This document shows positions 1-5,834 of a stretch of DNA of 10,898 nucleotides, in pieces. Each line of letters starts with the position of its first letter. Position 1 is the stretch's first letter. The notes below the pieces were generated by a model that saw only the letters and a program-made list of their open reading frames with translations, did no database searches and had not been told where the DNA came from. The position numbers and the translations under genes are program-made. Origin of the DNA: an uncultured Cellvibrionales bacterium (lineage in GTDB: Bacteria > Pseudomonadota > Gammaproteobacteria > Pseudomonadales > UBA7434); assembly GCA_937897785.1 (NCBI GenBank), contig CALCNB010000304.1:1-10898 (forward strand), in the 5' to 3' direction.

Positions 1-1
1 T

Positions 2-226
2 AATAGTGCGCGCGACTTCGCACCTCACAATATTGCCAGCTACTTGCGTGACTTAGCGGCCAATCTTCATGCCTGGTATGCCAGTGGTTCGCAACAAAAA
101 GAATGGCAGTTATTAGTCGCAGATGACAAACTGCGCAACGCACGCTTAACACTAGCTGAGGCCAGTCGTCAGGTCATCGAAAACGGCCTAAACTTACTCG
201 GCGTGAGTGCGCCCACAAAAATGTAA
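2..226 (+). CDS. argS: Arginyl-tRNA synthetase, C-terminal 74 codons (5' end outside window)
   Basis: This is the end of the class I aminoacyl-tRNA synthetase that charges tRNA-Arg in the cytoplasm. Only the last 74 residues are present. The reading frame is open from base 2 and ends at TAA 224-226. The visible part is the C-terminal DALR anticodon-binding helical domain. Recognisable family pieces are DFAPHNIASYLRDLAANLH near the start, then LRNARLTLAEASRQVI and the terminal NGLNLLGVSAPTKM, which closely matches the usual ArgS ending (GLDLLGVSAPEKM type). The catalytic HIGH/KMSK parts lie off the left edge. argS upstream of a SPOR gene and hslVU is the arrangement found in Pseudomonas. No terminator is visible before the next gene, 68 bp downstream, so read-through is plausible. 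Identity is near certain; nothing can be said about the start or promoter. Confidence 0.95.
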   Translation, partial: NSARDFAPHNIASYLRDLAANLHAWYASGSQQKEWQLLVADDKLRNARLTLAEASRQVIENGLNLLGVSAPTKM

Positions 227-294
227 AATGAAGACATCGTCTCACATAGCGTTAGTTAAACAGGCATCTTCCCCAGCCAAGGATACTATCGACC

Positions 295-849
295 ATGGTC
301 AATAAAAAAAGTAACGTAAAACCAAAAAAGAACAGACCTCGCACAGGCCAGAAAAACTCAATTTCTAAGCTACGCATCGCATCGACCATCATTGTTGCGC
401 TAACATTTGTTAGTGGCTTGTATTTTATCAGTGGAATAAAAGTCGACAATACCAGTAATAAGCAATCATCCACCGATCAAACCATTCCAGAGCAAGAAAA
501 ATCCTTGAACAGGAAACAGCAGGTATTTACTTTTTACGAAAGGCTGAAAGGCAATGCTGTCAATATCAAACAGCCCGAATCTTCTAGCAATGATACCGAT
601 GCAAAAAAAGAGACTGTTTATAGTATTCAAGCCGGCTCATTTAAAACAGAACAACAAGCCGAACAGCGGTTAGTCGAATTAACCTTATTAGGATTTGAAC
701 CTACCATTAGCGCATCCATTAATGCGTCAGGAAACCGCTGGCACCGAGTGATGATTGGGCCTTTTCCGTCACGTCGCGAAATGGCCGCAGCTCGGTCACA
801 GTTAATGACCAATAAATTTGAAGCGATGGTAAGAGAAGAAACGCGATAA
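295..849 (+). CDS. SPOR-domain membrane protein, FtsN-like
   Basis: A 184-residue bitopic inner-membrane protein. Residues 1-25 are Lys/Arg-rich (cytoplasmic), residues about 27-46 form one hydrophobic helix, about 47-105 is a polar linker, and about 106-180 is a SPOR domain. SPOR signatures are YSIQAGSF at 109-116 and RVMIGPF at 151-157. SPOR domains bind denuded septal peptidoglycan, which directs FtsN and relatives to the division site. The short periplasmic motif FTFYERL at 78-84 resembles the FxFYxxL segment of FtsN-like proteins encoded next to argS in Pseudomonas. The protein is far shorter than E. coli FtsN (about 319 residues) and lacks its long Gln-rich linker. AAGGA at 279-283 lies 11 bases before the ATG. 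Its place directly before hslV, as with E. coli ftsN, supports an FtsN-type role, but I do not assign the symbol because essentiality and septal activation cannot be read from sequence. Confidence 0.9.
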   Translation: MVNKKSNVKPKKNRPRTGQKNSISKLRIASTIIVALTFVSGLYFISGIKVDNTSNKQSSTDQTIPEQEKSLNRKQQVFTFYERLKGNAVNIKQPESSSNDTDAKKETVYSIQAGSFKTEQQAEQRLVELTLLGFEPTISASINASGNRWHRVMIGPFPSRREMAAARSQLMTNKFEAMVREETR

Positions 850-856
850 CTTACCG

Positions 857-862
857 TATAAT
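857..862 (+). promoter_or_regulatory. Candidate -10 box upstream of hslV
   Basis: The 38-bp gap between the SPOR gene and hslV contains an exact TATAAT. The bases 17 upstream are purine-rich (about 834-839) and do not resemble TTGACA. There is also no TGn extension before the box. I see no sigma-32 pattern (CTTGAAA then CCCCAT at 13-17 spacing), although hslVU is a heat-shock operon in E. coli. The match could be chance. Confidence 0.3.
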
Positions 863-890
863 GACCCACTGAATTTTAAAGGTACTAATG

Positions 891-1436
891 ATGGAGCAAT
901 ACAGAGGAACCACGATATTATCGGTGCGACGTAACGGCCATGTTGTTATCGGCGGCGATGGCCAAGTCTCTATGGGTAACACCGTGATAAAAGGCAATGC
1001 TCGCAAGGTTAGGCGCTTGTATCGCGGTGGCGTTATTGCAGGATTCGCCGGTGGCACCGCTGATGCCTTCGCCTTATTTGAACGATTTGAAGCACAACTC
1101 GAAAAATACCAGGGCCACCTAACAAGAGCCGCCGTCGAGCTGGCCAAGGACTGGCGAACCGATCGCGCGCTCAGGCGCCTAGAAGCACTATTAGCTGTTG
1201 CCGATGCCAAAACCTCACTGGTTATCACCGGCAACGGCGATGTTATTGAGCCGGAAGACAGTCTGATCGCCATTGGCTCAGGAGGACCTTTTGCTCAAAG
1301 TGCCGCCCGGGCATTACTCGATAATACTGATCTAAGCGCAGAAGACATCGTCAAAAAAGGGCTAACGATAGCCGGTGATATCTGTATTTATACCAACCAC
1401 AACCACACCATTGAAAGCCTAGAGGCTGAACAGTAA
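891..1436 (+). CDS. hslV: HslV (ClpQ), proteolytic subunit of the HslUV ATP-dependent protease
   Basis: Threonine peptidase of the T1 proteasome-like family. It forms a double hexameric ring capped by HslU and degrades misfolded and regulatory proteins in the cytoplasm. Two adjacent ATGs exist, at 888 and 891. I chose 891 because AAAGG (878-882) is then 8 bases away rather than 5, and because MEQ is a common family start. The N-terminus MEQYRG followed by TTILSVRR implies a six-residue propeptide removed to expose the catalytic Thr. Counting that Thr as 1, the conserved Lys falls at 33, as in E. coli. GFAGGTADAF, the ELAKDWRTDR helix, the ITGNGDV turn, the IGSGGPFAQSAARALL stretch and GDICIYTN (cation-binding Gly/Cys/Thr) are all present. 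The 181-residue length is normal once the propeptide is allowed for. It is followed by its partner hslU after 36 bp. Confidence 0.98.
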   Translation: MEQYRGTTILSVRRNGHVVIGGDGQVSMGNTVIKGNARKVRRLYRGGVIAGFAGGTADAFALFERFEAQLEKYQGHLTRAAVELAKDWRTDRALRRLEALLAVADAKTSLVITGNGDVIEPEDSLIAIGSGGPFAQSAARALLDNTDLSAEDIVKKGLTIAGDICIYTNHNHTIESLEAEQ

Positions 1437-1472
1437 TATTTTTTGCCGCGGATAAAGAGGATAATCAGTTAG

Positions 1473-2789
1473 ATGTCGATGACACCAAGAGAAATTGTTC
1501 ATGAACTCGATAGGCATATTGTTGGGCAAAGCGCAGCTAAGCGAGCAGTCTCTATTGCTCTACGTAATCGATGGCGAAGGATGCAATTAGCTGAAGATTT
1601 TCGCGGCGAAATAACCCCTAAAAATATTTTGATGATTGGTCCAACGGGTGTCGGTAAAACTGAAATAGCCCGTCGTCTCGCCAAGCTCGCCAATGCACCT
1701 TTTATTAAAGTTGAAGCCACAAAATTTACCGAAGTTGGCTATGTCGGACGTGATGTTGAATCCATTATTCGTGATCTTGTCGATGTCGCCATTAAAAACC
1801 GTCGTGAAAGCGCCGTGGCTAAAGTTGACTACCGTGCTAGCGAAGCAGCAGAAGAACGCATTTTAGACGTACTGCTTCCTCCGGCAAGGGATATCGATGA
1901 AAACGACAAACAGACCCAGACCCGCCAACTCTTTCGAAAGAAATTGCGCGAAGGTGAACTGGATGAAAAAGAAATTAACATCGAGCTCAGTGATAGTCCT
2001 GTCGGTATTGAAATCATGGCACCACCTGGCATGGAAGATATGACCAACCAACTACAGGGTATGTTTTCTAACTTTACAAAAGATAAAAAAACCACTCGGA
2101 AGCTGATGGTTAAAGATGCTTTTAAGCAGTTGAAAGATGAAGAAGCTAATAAACTGATCAATCAAGATGAGCTTAAAGCTGATGCGATTCAAGCAGCAGA
2201 GCAAACCGGCATTGTCTTTATTGATGAAATTGATAAGGTGGCTAAACGGCAAGAAGCCAGTGGCGGTGATGTTTCTCGCGAAGGTGTGCAACGTGATCTT
2301 TTACCTTTAATCGAAGGCAGCACTGTCAGCACTAAGCACGGCTCGATCAAAACTGATCATATTTTATTTATTGCCTCTGGCGCTTTTCACTTGTCAAAAC
2401 CTTCTGACTTAATCCCTGAATTGCAAGGTCGTTTACCCATTAGAGTCGAACTCGACCCACTGTCAGCAGATGATTTTGAAAAAATATTAACCGAGCCCCA
2501 TGCCTCTTTAACCGAACAGTATCAAGCGCTATTAGGAACCGAGGGATTAAACCTCGAGTTTACCCCCGACGGGATTAGTCGGATTGCGAAGACTGCATGG
2601 CAAGTTAATGAAAAAACTGAAAACATTGGTGCGCGTCGACTGCATACTATCCTTGAACGACTTCTTGAAAGCGCGTCATTTGAAGCCAGCGACCTTAATG
2701 GTCAAAAAATAACTATCGATCAAGACTATGTCGATCAACAACTTCAGGCGCTCGCTGCAGATGAAGATCTCAGCCGATTTATTTTATAA
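1473..2789 (+). CDS. hslU: HslU (ClpY), AAA+ unfoldase of the HslUV protease
   Basis: Cytoplasmic AAA+ ATPase that recognises, unfolds and threads substrates into HslV. It has 438 residues against 443 in E. coli. Visible parts in order: N-terminal MTPREIVHELD; Walker A GPTGVGKT at 56-63; the pore loop GYVG at 89-92 that grips substrate; the intermediate (I) domain at about 110-240, the most variable part, including the APPGME segment near 183-188; Walker B IVFIDE at 247-252 with Asp251/Glu252; the VSREGVQRDLLPL helix; the arginine-finger region ELQGR with Arg320; sensor-2 GARRL at 386-390; and the C-terminal tail EDLSRFIL, which inserts between HslV subunits and activates them. AAGAGG at 1455-1460 lies 12 bases before the ATG. 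No key residue is missing. It is almost certainly co-transcribed with hslV. Confidence 0.99.
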   Translation: MSMTPREIVHELDRHIVGQSAAKRAVSIALRNRWRRMQLAEDFRGEITPKNILMIGPTGVGKTEIARRLAKLANAPFIKVEATKFTEVGYVGRDVESIIRDLVDVAIKNRRESAVAKVDYRASEAAEERILDVLLPPARDIDENDKQTQTRQLFRKKLREGELDEKEINIELSDSPVGIEIMAPPGMEDMTNQLQGMFSNFTKDKKTTRKLMVKDAFKQLKDEEANKLINQDELKADAIQAAEQTGIVFIDEIDKVAKRQEASGGDVSREGVQRDLLPLIEGSTVSTKHGSIKTDHILFIASGAFHLSKPSDLIPELQGRLPIRVELDPLSADDFEKILTEPHASLTEQYQALLGTEGLNLEFTPDGISRIAKTAWQVNEKTENIGARRLHTILERLLESASFEASDLNGQKITIDQDYVDQQLQALAADEDLSRFIL

Positions 2790-2822
2790 ATCAGAACATC
2801 ACTAACTTAGCGAACAGAGCAC

Positions 2823-3206
2823 ATGGTGAAACCAGAGAAAATTCATTTACACAAGCGCTCTAAAAAACTTGAGCTTATCTATGCTGATGAGCAATATTTC
2901 ACCTTGAATGCTGAGTACCTTAGAGTCTTCTCACCTTCGGCAGAGGTCAAAGGGCACCAGCCGAACCAAGCAACACTTCAAGTCGGAAAAAAAGACGTCG
3001 CTATAGAATCAATTATCGCTGTTGGTAATTACGCTATACAGATTTTTTTCGACGATCAACACAGCAGTGGTATTTATTCCTGGGAATACCTACACCAACT
3101 CTGCATTCATCATGATGAATATTGGCAACGCTACCTTGATCAATTGAGACAACAACAAAAATGTCGCGAAGCCAGCACTGAAATCATTAACGCCTCCAAG
3201 CTTTAG
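2823..3206 (+). CDS. DUF971 protein (gamma-butyrobetaine hydroxylase-like N-terminal domain)
   Basis: A 127-residue cytoplasmic protein with no signal peptide or membrane helix. It belongs to the DUF971/GBBH-like_N family: the KKLELIYAD strand, EYLRVFSPSAEV at 31-42 with the following KGH at 43-45, VGNYAIQIFFDD at 67-78 and HSSGIYSWEYL at 80-90 are the typical blocks. In eukaryotic gamma-butyrobetaine and trimethyllysine dioxygenases this fold is an N-terminal accessory domain. The bacterial stand-alone form has no settled function, and no catalytic dioxygenase part is present here. The last 25 or so residues, rich in Gln and Lys, are likely a flexible tail. The start has only a weak AGAG (2816-2819) close to the ATG; a GTG at 2826 in the same frame is possible. 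It follows hslU by 33 bp, and DUF971 genes sit behind hslU in Pseudomonas too, so a functional link to HslUV or mere operon conservation are both open. Confidence 0.9.
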   Translation: MVKPEKIHLHKRSKKLELIYADEQYFTLNAEYLRVFSPSAEVKGHQPNQATLQVGKKDVAIESIIAVGNYAIQIFFDDQHSSGIYSWEYLHQLCIHHDEYWQRYLDQLRQQQKCREASTEIINASKL

Positions 3207-3210
3207 CCAC

Positions 3211-3238
3211 ATCGAGCAGTATTATCGATTTATTTTTT
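3211..3238 (+). terminator. Weak candidate terminator between convergent genes
   Basis: ATCGA (3211-3215) and TCGAT (3225-3229) can pair around a 9-base loop, followed at once by a T-rich run (TTATTTTTT). The stem has only five pairs, two of them G-C, so it is weak. It sits in the 23-bp gap between the DUF971 stop and the stop of the opposite-strand gene, where a terminator would be expected. The T run itself lies inside the end of the minus-strand gene. Confidence 0.3.
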
Positions 3239-3691
3239 CATGCGAGAAGAAAAGTCCCAAGCCGTCAGCCAATTAGGTGAAATGCATAGCACATATTCAT
3301 CATTACTTCGGCTTAACAGCCATTTTGCTAGATAGGACTCTGGATCAATCGCGTAGCGTTGAATAAGCCGCTCTAATAACCGTTCAGTATTGCCTAAGGT
3401 CATACTCACGATGCCTTGGCCGCGGACACCACTATAAGGCATACTGTCGGCGGCCACTTCAAAACCACATTTACTATTCAACAAGAATCGTTTTGCTAAT
3501 AGTGATGATTTGTGAGTGGCGCAAAAAAAACAGTTGTCCTGATACAAGAACCACAGAGACGAAACCAAAGGAAAACCATCTGACCCAACGCTGGATATTC
3601 GTAAAGGTATTTTGCTGTTTGATAAAAAAATTTCAATTTCAGCTAAACTCATCTGGCTAGAAGCCTTAACGACTACAGATTGTTCAGTCAT
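3230..3691 (-). CDS. Pyridoxamine 5'-phosphate oxidase-like FMN-binding split-barrel protein
   Basis: A cytoplasmic protein of 153 residues from the chosen start. The frame stays open to an upstream ATG at 3730 (166 residues), but the ATG at 3691 has GAAAGGG (3705-3699) seven bases away, and the extra 13 residues are basic and cysteine-rich, unlike the family. The fold is read from LRISSVGSDGFPLVSSLWFLYQ at about 30-51 (the strand-turn-strand opening of PNPOx-like barrels, substituting short motifs such as GFPLVSSLWF), the CATHKSSLLAKR segment at 57-68 that in relatives contacts the flavin phosphate, VRGQGIVSM at 89-97, and a C-terminal WLTAWDFSSR that ends the barrel. Relatives bind FMN, F420 or haem and reduce or oxidise small molecules. 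The substrate cannot be told, and true vitamin B6 synthesis by PdxH is unlikely because the protein is too short. It is divergent from the MAPEG gene and convergent with the DUF971 gene. Confidence 0.8.
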   Translation of the reverse strand: MTEQSVVVKASSQMSLAEIEIFLSNSKIPLRISSVGSDGFPLVSSLWFLYQDNCFFCATHKSSLLAKRFLLNSKCGFEVAADSMPYSGVRGQGIVSMTLGNTERLLERLIQRYAIDPESYLAKWLLSRSNDEYVLCISPNWLTAWDFSSRMKK

Positions 3692-3860
3692 TGCTACACC
3701 CTTTCTTAAACAACACCTACGCCTACTCAAATAAAACGAACGCCTATAGAATACAACTTACTGTTTCGCTTAGCTATCAAAAATGTAAGGCATAAAAGCC
3801 CGCCTTTATACTATATTCCTTCGGGATCTCTTTCTATCAGACTCACCAAAAGGAAAAAAC
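3692..3860. promoter_or_regulatory. Divergent control region between the PNPOx-like and MAPEG genes
   Basis: 169 bp with no credible gene, which must hold the start signals for both flanking genes. On the plus strand TATACT at 3807-3812 (five of six matches to the -10 consensus) could serve the MAPEG gene, but the hexamer 17 bases upstream (3784-3789, TGTAAG) is a poor -35. AAAAGGA at 3848-3854 is a good ribosome binding site six bases before the MAPEG ATG. On the minus strand I find a near-consensus TTGATA with no -10 at usable spacing. I therefore mark the region, not exact promoters. Confidence 0.4.
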
Positions 3861-4247
3861 ATGAGCACAATCGTTAATATCTTATTTGCTGTAGCAATGA
3901 TGCCCATTATTCTCAATTTTATCAGTCATTATTTTAAGCATAAAGAATTCGGCGTGGTTGATAATAATAACCCTCGGCAACAGGCGGCCAGTCTCAGCGG
4001 TCCTGGCAGCAGAAGCATTGCCGCACAACAAAATGCTTGGGAGGCATTAGCACTTTTTTCAGCGGCTATTTTAGGTGCCTATCTCATGGGCGCCAGCGCT
4101 GAGCAGATGTTAATGCCTGCTTATATCTTTCTTGCGATGCGAATCGCCCACGCTCTCTGTTACTTGGCTGACTGGGCAATTTTACGCTCCATTGTCTGGA
4201 TTATCGGCTTGATTAGCTGCATTTGGATCATTCAACTTGGCAGCTAA
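3861..4247 (+). CDS. MAPEG-family four-helix inner-membrane protein
   Basis: A 128-residue integral membrane protein of the MAPEG family (membrane-associated proteins in eicosanoid and glutathione metabolism). Four hydrophobic helices are visible at about 4-24, 59-79, 83-103 and 106-127. Family marks are the polar loop after helix 1 with NNPR (36-39), LSGPGSRS (45-52), and the helix-2 opening AAQQNAWEALALF (54-66), then MRIAHALCYLADWAILRSI across helices 3-4. Characterised MAPEG enzymes are trimeric glutathione-dependent transferases or peroxidases, but many bacterial members have no known substrate, and I cannot say whether this one uses glutathione. It has its own good ribosome binding site. 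The divergent flavin-type gene next door could hint at a shared role in handling reactive or hydrophobic compounds, which is inference only. Confidence 0.88.
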   Translation: MSTIVNILFAVAMMPIILNFISHYFKHKEFGVVDNNNPRQQAASLSGPGSRSIAAQQNAWEALALFSAAILGAYLMGASAEQMLMPAYIFLAMRIAHALCYLADWAILRSIVWIIGLISCIWIIQLGS

Positions 4248-4397
4248 GCGCAGGGCTTTATGATGGCGGCTCATGACCTTGAAGTGACTGCCTGGTAAAC
4301 CGGTCTGTTTTCTTGCCGCCTAGAAGGGTACAATACTGCCGACCAGCTAGTCGGATATTAGCTTTAGGTATTCAGCTCGGCAAAGAAAGAGGCAGCA
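4248..4397 (+). promoter_or_regulatory. Upstream region of ubiE with candidate -10 and inverted repeats
   Basis: 150 bp between the MAPEG stop and the ubiE ATG. TACAAT at 4329-4334 matches five of six -10 bases but lacks a convincing -35. Directly after it is the inverted repeat CCGAC (4339-4343) / GTCGG (4350-4354) with a six-base loop. The left arm, as GCCGA (4338-4342), can alternatively pair with TCGGC (4377-4381), just ahead of the ubiE ribosome binding site AGAGG (4388-4392). GGCGGC (4265-4270) and GCCGCC (4315-4320) are also complementary but 44 bases apart. These are pattern matches only; ubiE must have a start point somewhere here unless it is read from the MAPEG promoter. Confidence 0.35.
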
Positions 4398-5186
4398 ATG
4401 AGCAACTCACACCCTGACAATCATTCATCGGTTGATACCAAGGAATCAACCACTACCCACTTTGGCTTTCAGCAAGTAGATAAAGACCAAAAAGCTGGAT
4501 TAGTCGGGGAGGTATTCACCTCGGTCGCTAGTCGCTATGACATCATGAATGACTTGATGTCAGCTGGTATTCACCGCCTCTGGAAACGGTTTACCGTTGA
4601 AGTCTCCGCCGTTCGAAAAGGCCATCGAGTCCTTGATCTCGCCGGCGGCACGGGTGACCTCGCAGCCAAATTCAGTCGCCTAGTCGGCGATCAGGGTGAA
4701 GTCATTCTTTCTGACATCAATCAATCAATGCTGGCAACGGGACGCGATAAACAAACCGATTTAGGCAACACTGGCAATATCAGCTATGTACTAGGCGATG
4801 CCCAATATCTGCCATTTCAATCCAATTACTTTGATTGCGTGACGATTGGCTTTGGTCTGCGAAACGTGACCGATAAAGACTTAGCCTTACGGTCTATCTT
4901 GCGAGTGTTGAAGCCCGGCGGCCGGCTATTGGTATTGGAATTCTCAAAACCAGGCAACCCGCTCCTGTCGAAAATTTATGACAGTTACTCATTTAAACTA
5001 CTGCCCAAAATTGGCAAGTTAATCGCTCAAGATGAAGATAGCTACCGCTACCTAGCTGAATCGATTCGCATGCACCCTGACCAAGAGACATTAAAAGGCA
5101 TGTTAGAAGATGCCGGCTTCGTCGATTGCGAATACCACAACATGACCGGTGGTATTGTCGCTATTCATAAAGGCATCAAGGTATAG
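4398..5186 (+). CDS. ubiE: UbiE, ubiquinone/menaquinone C-methyltransferase
   Basis: Class I SAM-dependent methyltransferase that C-methylates the benzoquinol intermediate (DDMQH2 to DMQH2) in ubiquinone synthesis, and demethylmenaquinol where menaquinone is made. 262 residues against 251 in E. coli; the extra length is a polar N-terminal extension of about 18 residues before the family core starts at THFGFQ (20-25). Visible motifs: FTSVASRYDIMNDLMS (40-55), SAM motif I VLDLAGGTGDL (78-88), the acidic residue Asp106 in LSDIN that holds the SAM ribose, GDAQYLPF (133-140), GFGLRNVTDK (151-160), RVLKPGGRLLVLEFSKP (169-185) and YRYLAESIRMHPDQETL (217-232). All agree with ubiE family signatures. 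A good ribosome binding site lies five bases before the ATG. It is the first gene of a ubiE-ubiJ-ubiB cluster; ubiJ follows after 15 bp. Confidence 0.98.
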   Translation: MSNSHPDNHSSVDTKESTTTHFGFQQVDKDQKAGLVGEVFTSVASRYDIMNDLMSAGIHRLWKRFTVEVSAVRKGHRVLDLAGGTGDLAAKFSRLVGDQGEVILSDINQSMLATGRDKQTDLGNTGNISYVLGDAQYLPFQSNYFDCVTIGFGLRNVTDKDLALRSILRVLKPGGRLLVLEFSKPGNPLLSKIYDSYSFKLLPKIGKLIAQDEDSYRYLAESIRMHPDQETLKGMLEDAGFVDCEYHNMTGGIVAIHKGIKV

Positions 5187-5201
5187 TCTGATCATCACGA
5201 T

Positions 5202-5834
5202 ATGAAAATAGACCCAACATTAATCGGCGCGAGTTGCGCCACACTTGAGCAAGCCATCAATCATAGCTTGTCGCTAGACTCATGCACGCAAGAAAAACTC
5301 GCTAATTATGCCGGTCGTGTTATTCAACTGCGCTGTACCCAACCAGAGCTAACCCTTTACTTTCGCATCGACTCAAGTATTAGCGTCCTGCAATATTTTG
5401 AAGGTGATGCCGATGCTGGGATTCAAGGCAGTCGAGGTGATTGGCTGGCGTTGCTTACTGCAGACGATCTGGCTTCAGCATTGATTAATGGTAAATTAGT
5501 GATTAGTGGTGATACTCAATTATTTATGGCATTAAAATCCATCGCTGAGAAAATTGAGCTGGACTGGGAAGGCCAACTTGCTACATTTATTGGCGATATT
5601 CCTGCTCATTTAGCCGGTCGAGTCGTGAATGCCGTGGGGGATTTCAGCCGACAAACCCAGCAAACAGCGAGACGAGCACTTGATGACTTTCTGCACGAAG
5701 AAGCGCGTTTACTGCCAGCTAAAATTGAATGTGAAAATTTCTACCAACGCTTAAGGGCATTGGAGATGAAAATTGATCGCATTGATGCAAAAATCAAACG
5801 CCAGCAGAAAAGCACCTCGCCACCCCTATCATGA
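5202..5834 (+). CDS. ubiJ: UbiJ, SCP2-domain accessory factor of ubiquinone synthesis
   Basis: A 210-residue soluble protein. In E. coli UbiJ works with UbiK to organise the Ubi enzymes into a cytosolic complex and binds polyprenyl lipids through its SCP2 (sterol-carrier-type) fold. Here the SCP2 part covers about residues 15-115: LRCTQPELTLYFRID, the GIQGSRGDWLALL strand-turn, and LINGKLVISGDTQLFMAL near 94-111. The UbiJ-specific DWEGQLATFIGD (121-132) and AHLAGR follow. The C-terminal third is helical and ends in a charged coiled-coil-like stretch (about 177-202) that in relatives mediates oligomerisation or UbiK contact. No clear Shine-Dalgarno sequence precedes the ATG, so it may rely on coupling to ubiE 15 bp upstream. 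Its TGA overlaps the ubiB ATG in the sequence ATGA. Sequence is less conserved than UbiE or UbiB, as usual; context makes the call firm. Confidence 0.93.
   Translation: MKIDPTLIGASCATLEQAINHSLSLDSCTQEKLANYAGRVIQLRCTQPELTLYFRIDSSISVLQYFEGDADAGIQGSRGDWLALLTADDLASALINGKLVISGDTQLFMALKSIAEKIELDWEGQLATFIGDIPAHLAGRVVNAVGDFSRQTQQTARRALDDFLHEEARLLPAKIECENFYQRLRALEMKIDRIDAKIKRQQKSTSPPLS

Noticed and set aside
252..473. Minus-strand 73-codon open frame with a hydrophobic stretch opposite the SPOR gene
   Set aside because: It lies wholly antisense to the start of the SPOR gene; its hydrophobic part is the complement of coding sequence, and it has no family resemblance or ribosome binding site.
4260..4298. 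A 12-codon micro-ORF (ATG ATG ... TGG TAA) with AGGG four bases upstream, between the MAPEG gene and ubiE
   Set aside because: Very short frames with a chance AGGG are common; spacing is too tight, and no attenuator-like amino acid run is present. Without conservation data it is not supportable.
4265..4320. GGCGGC and GCCGCC inverted repeat downstream of the MAPEG gene as a terminator
   Set aside because: The arms are 44 bases apart and no T run follows the right arm, so a functional intrinsic terminator is unlikely.
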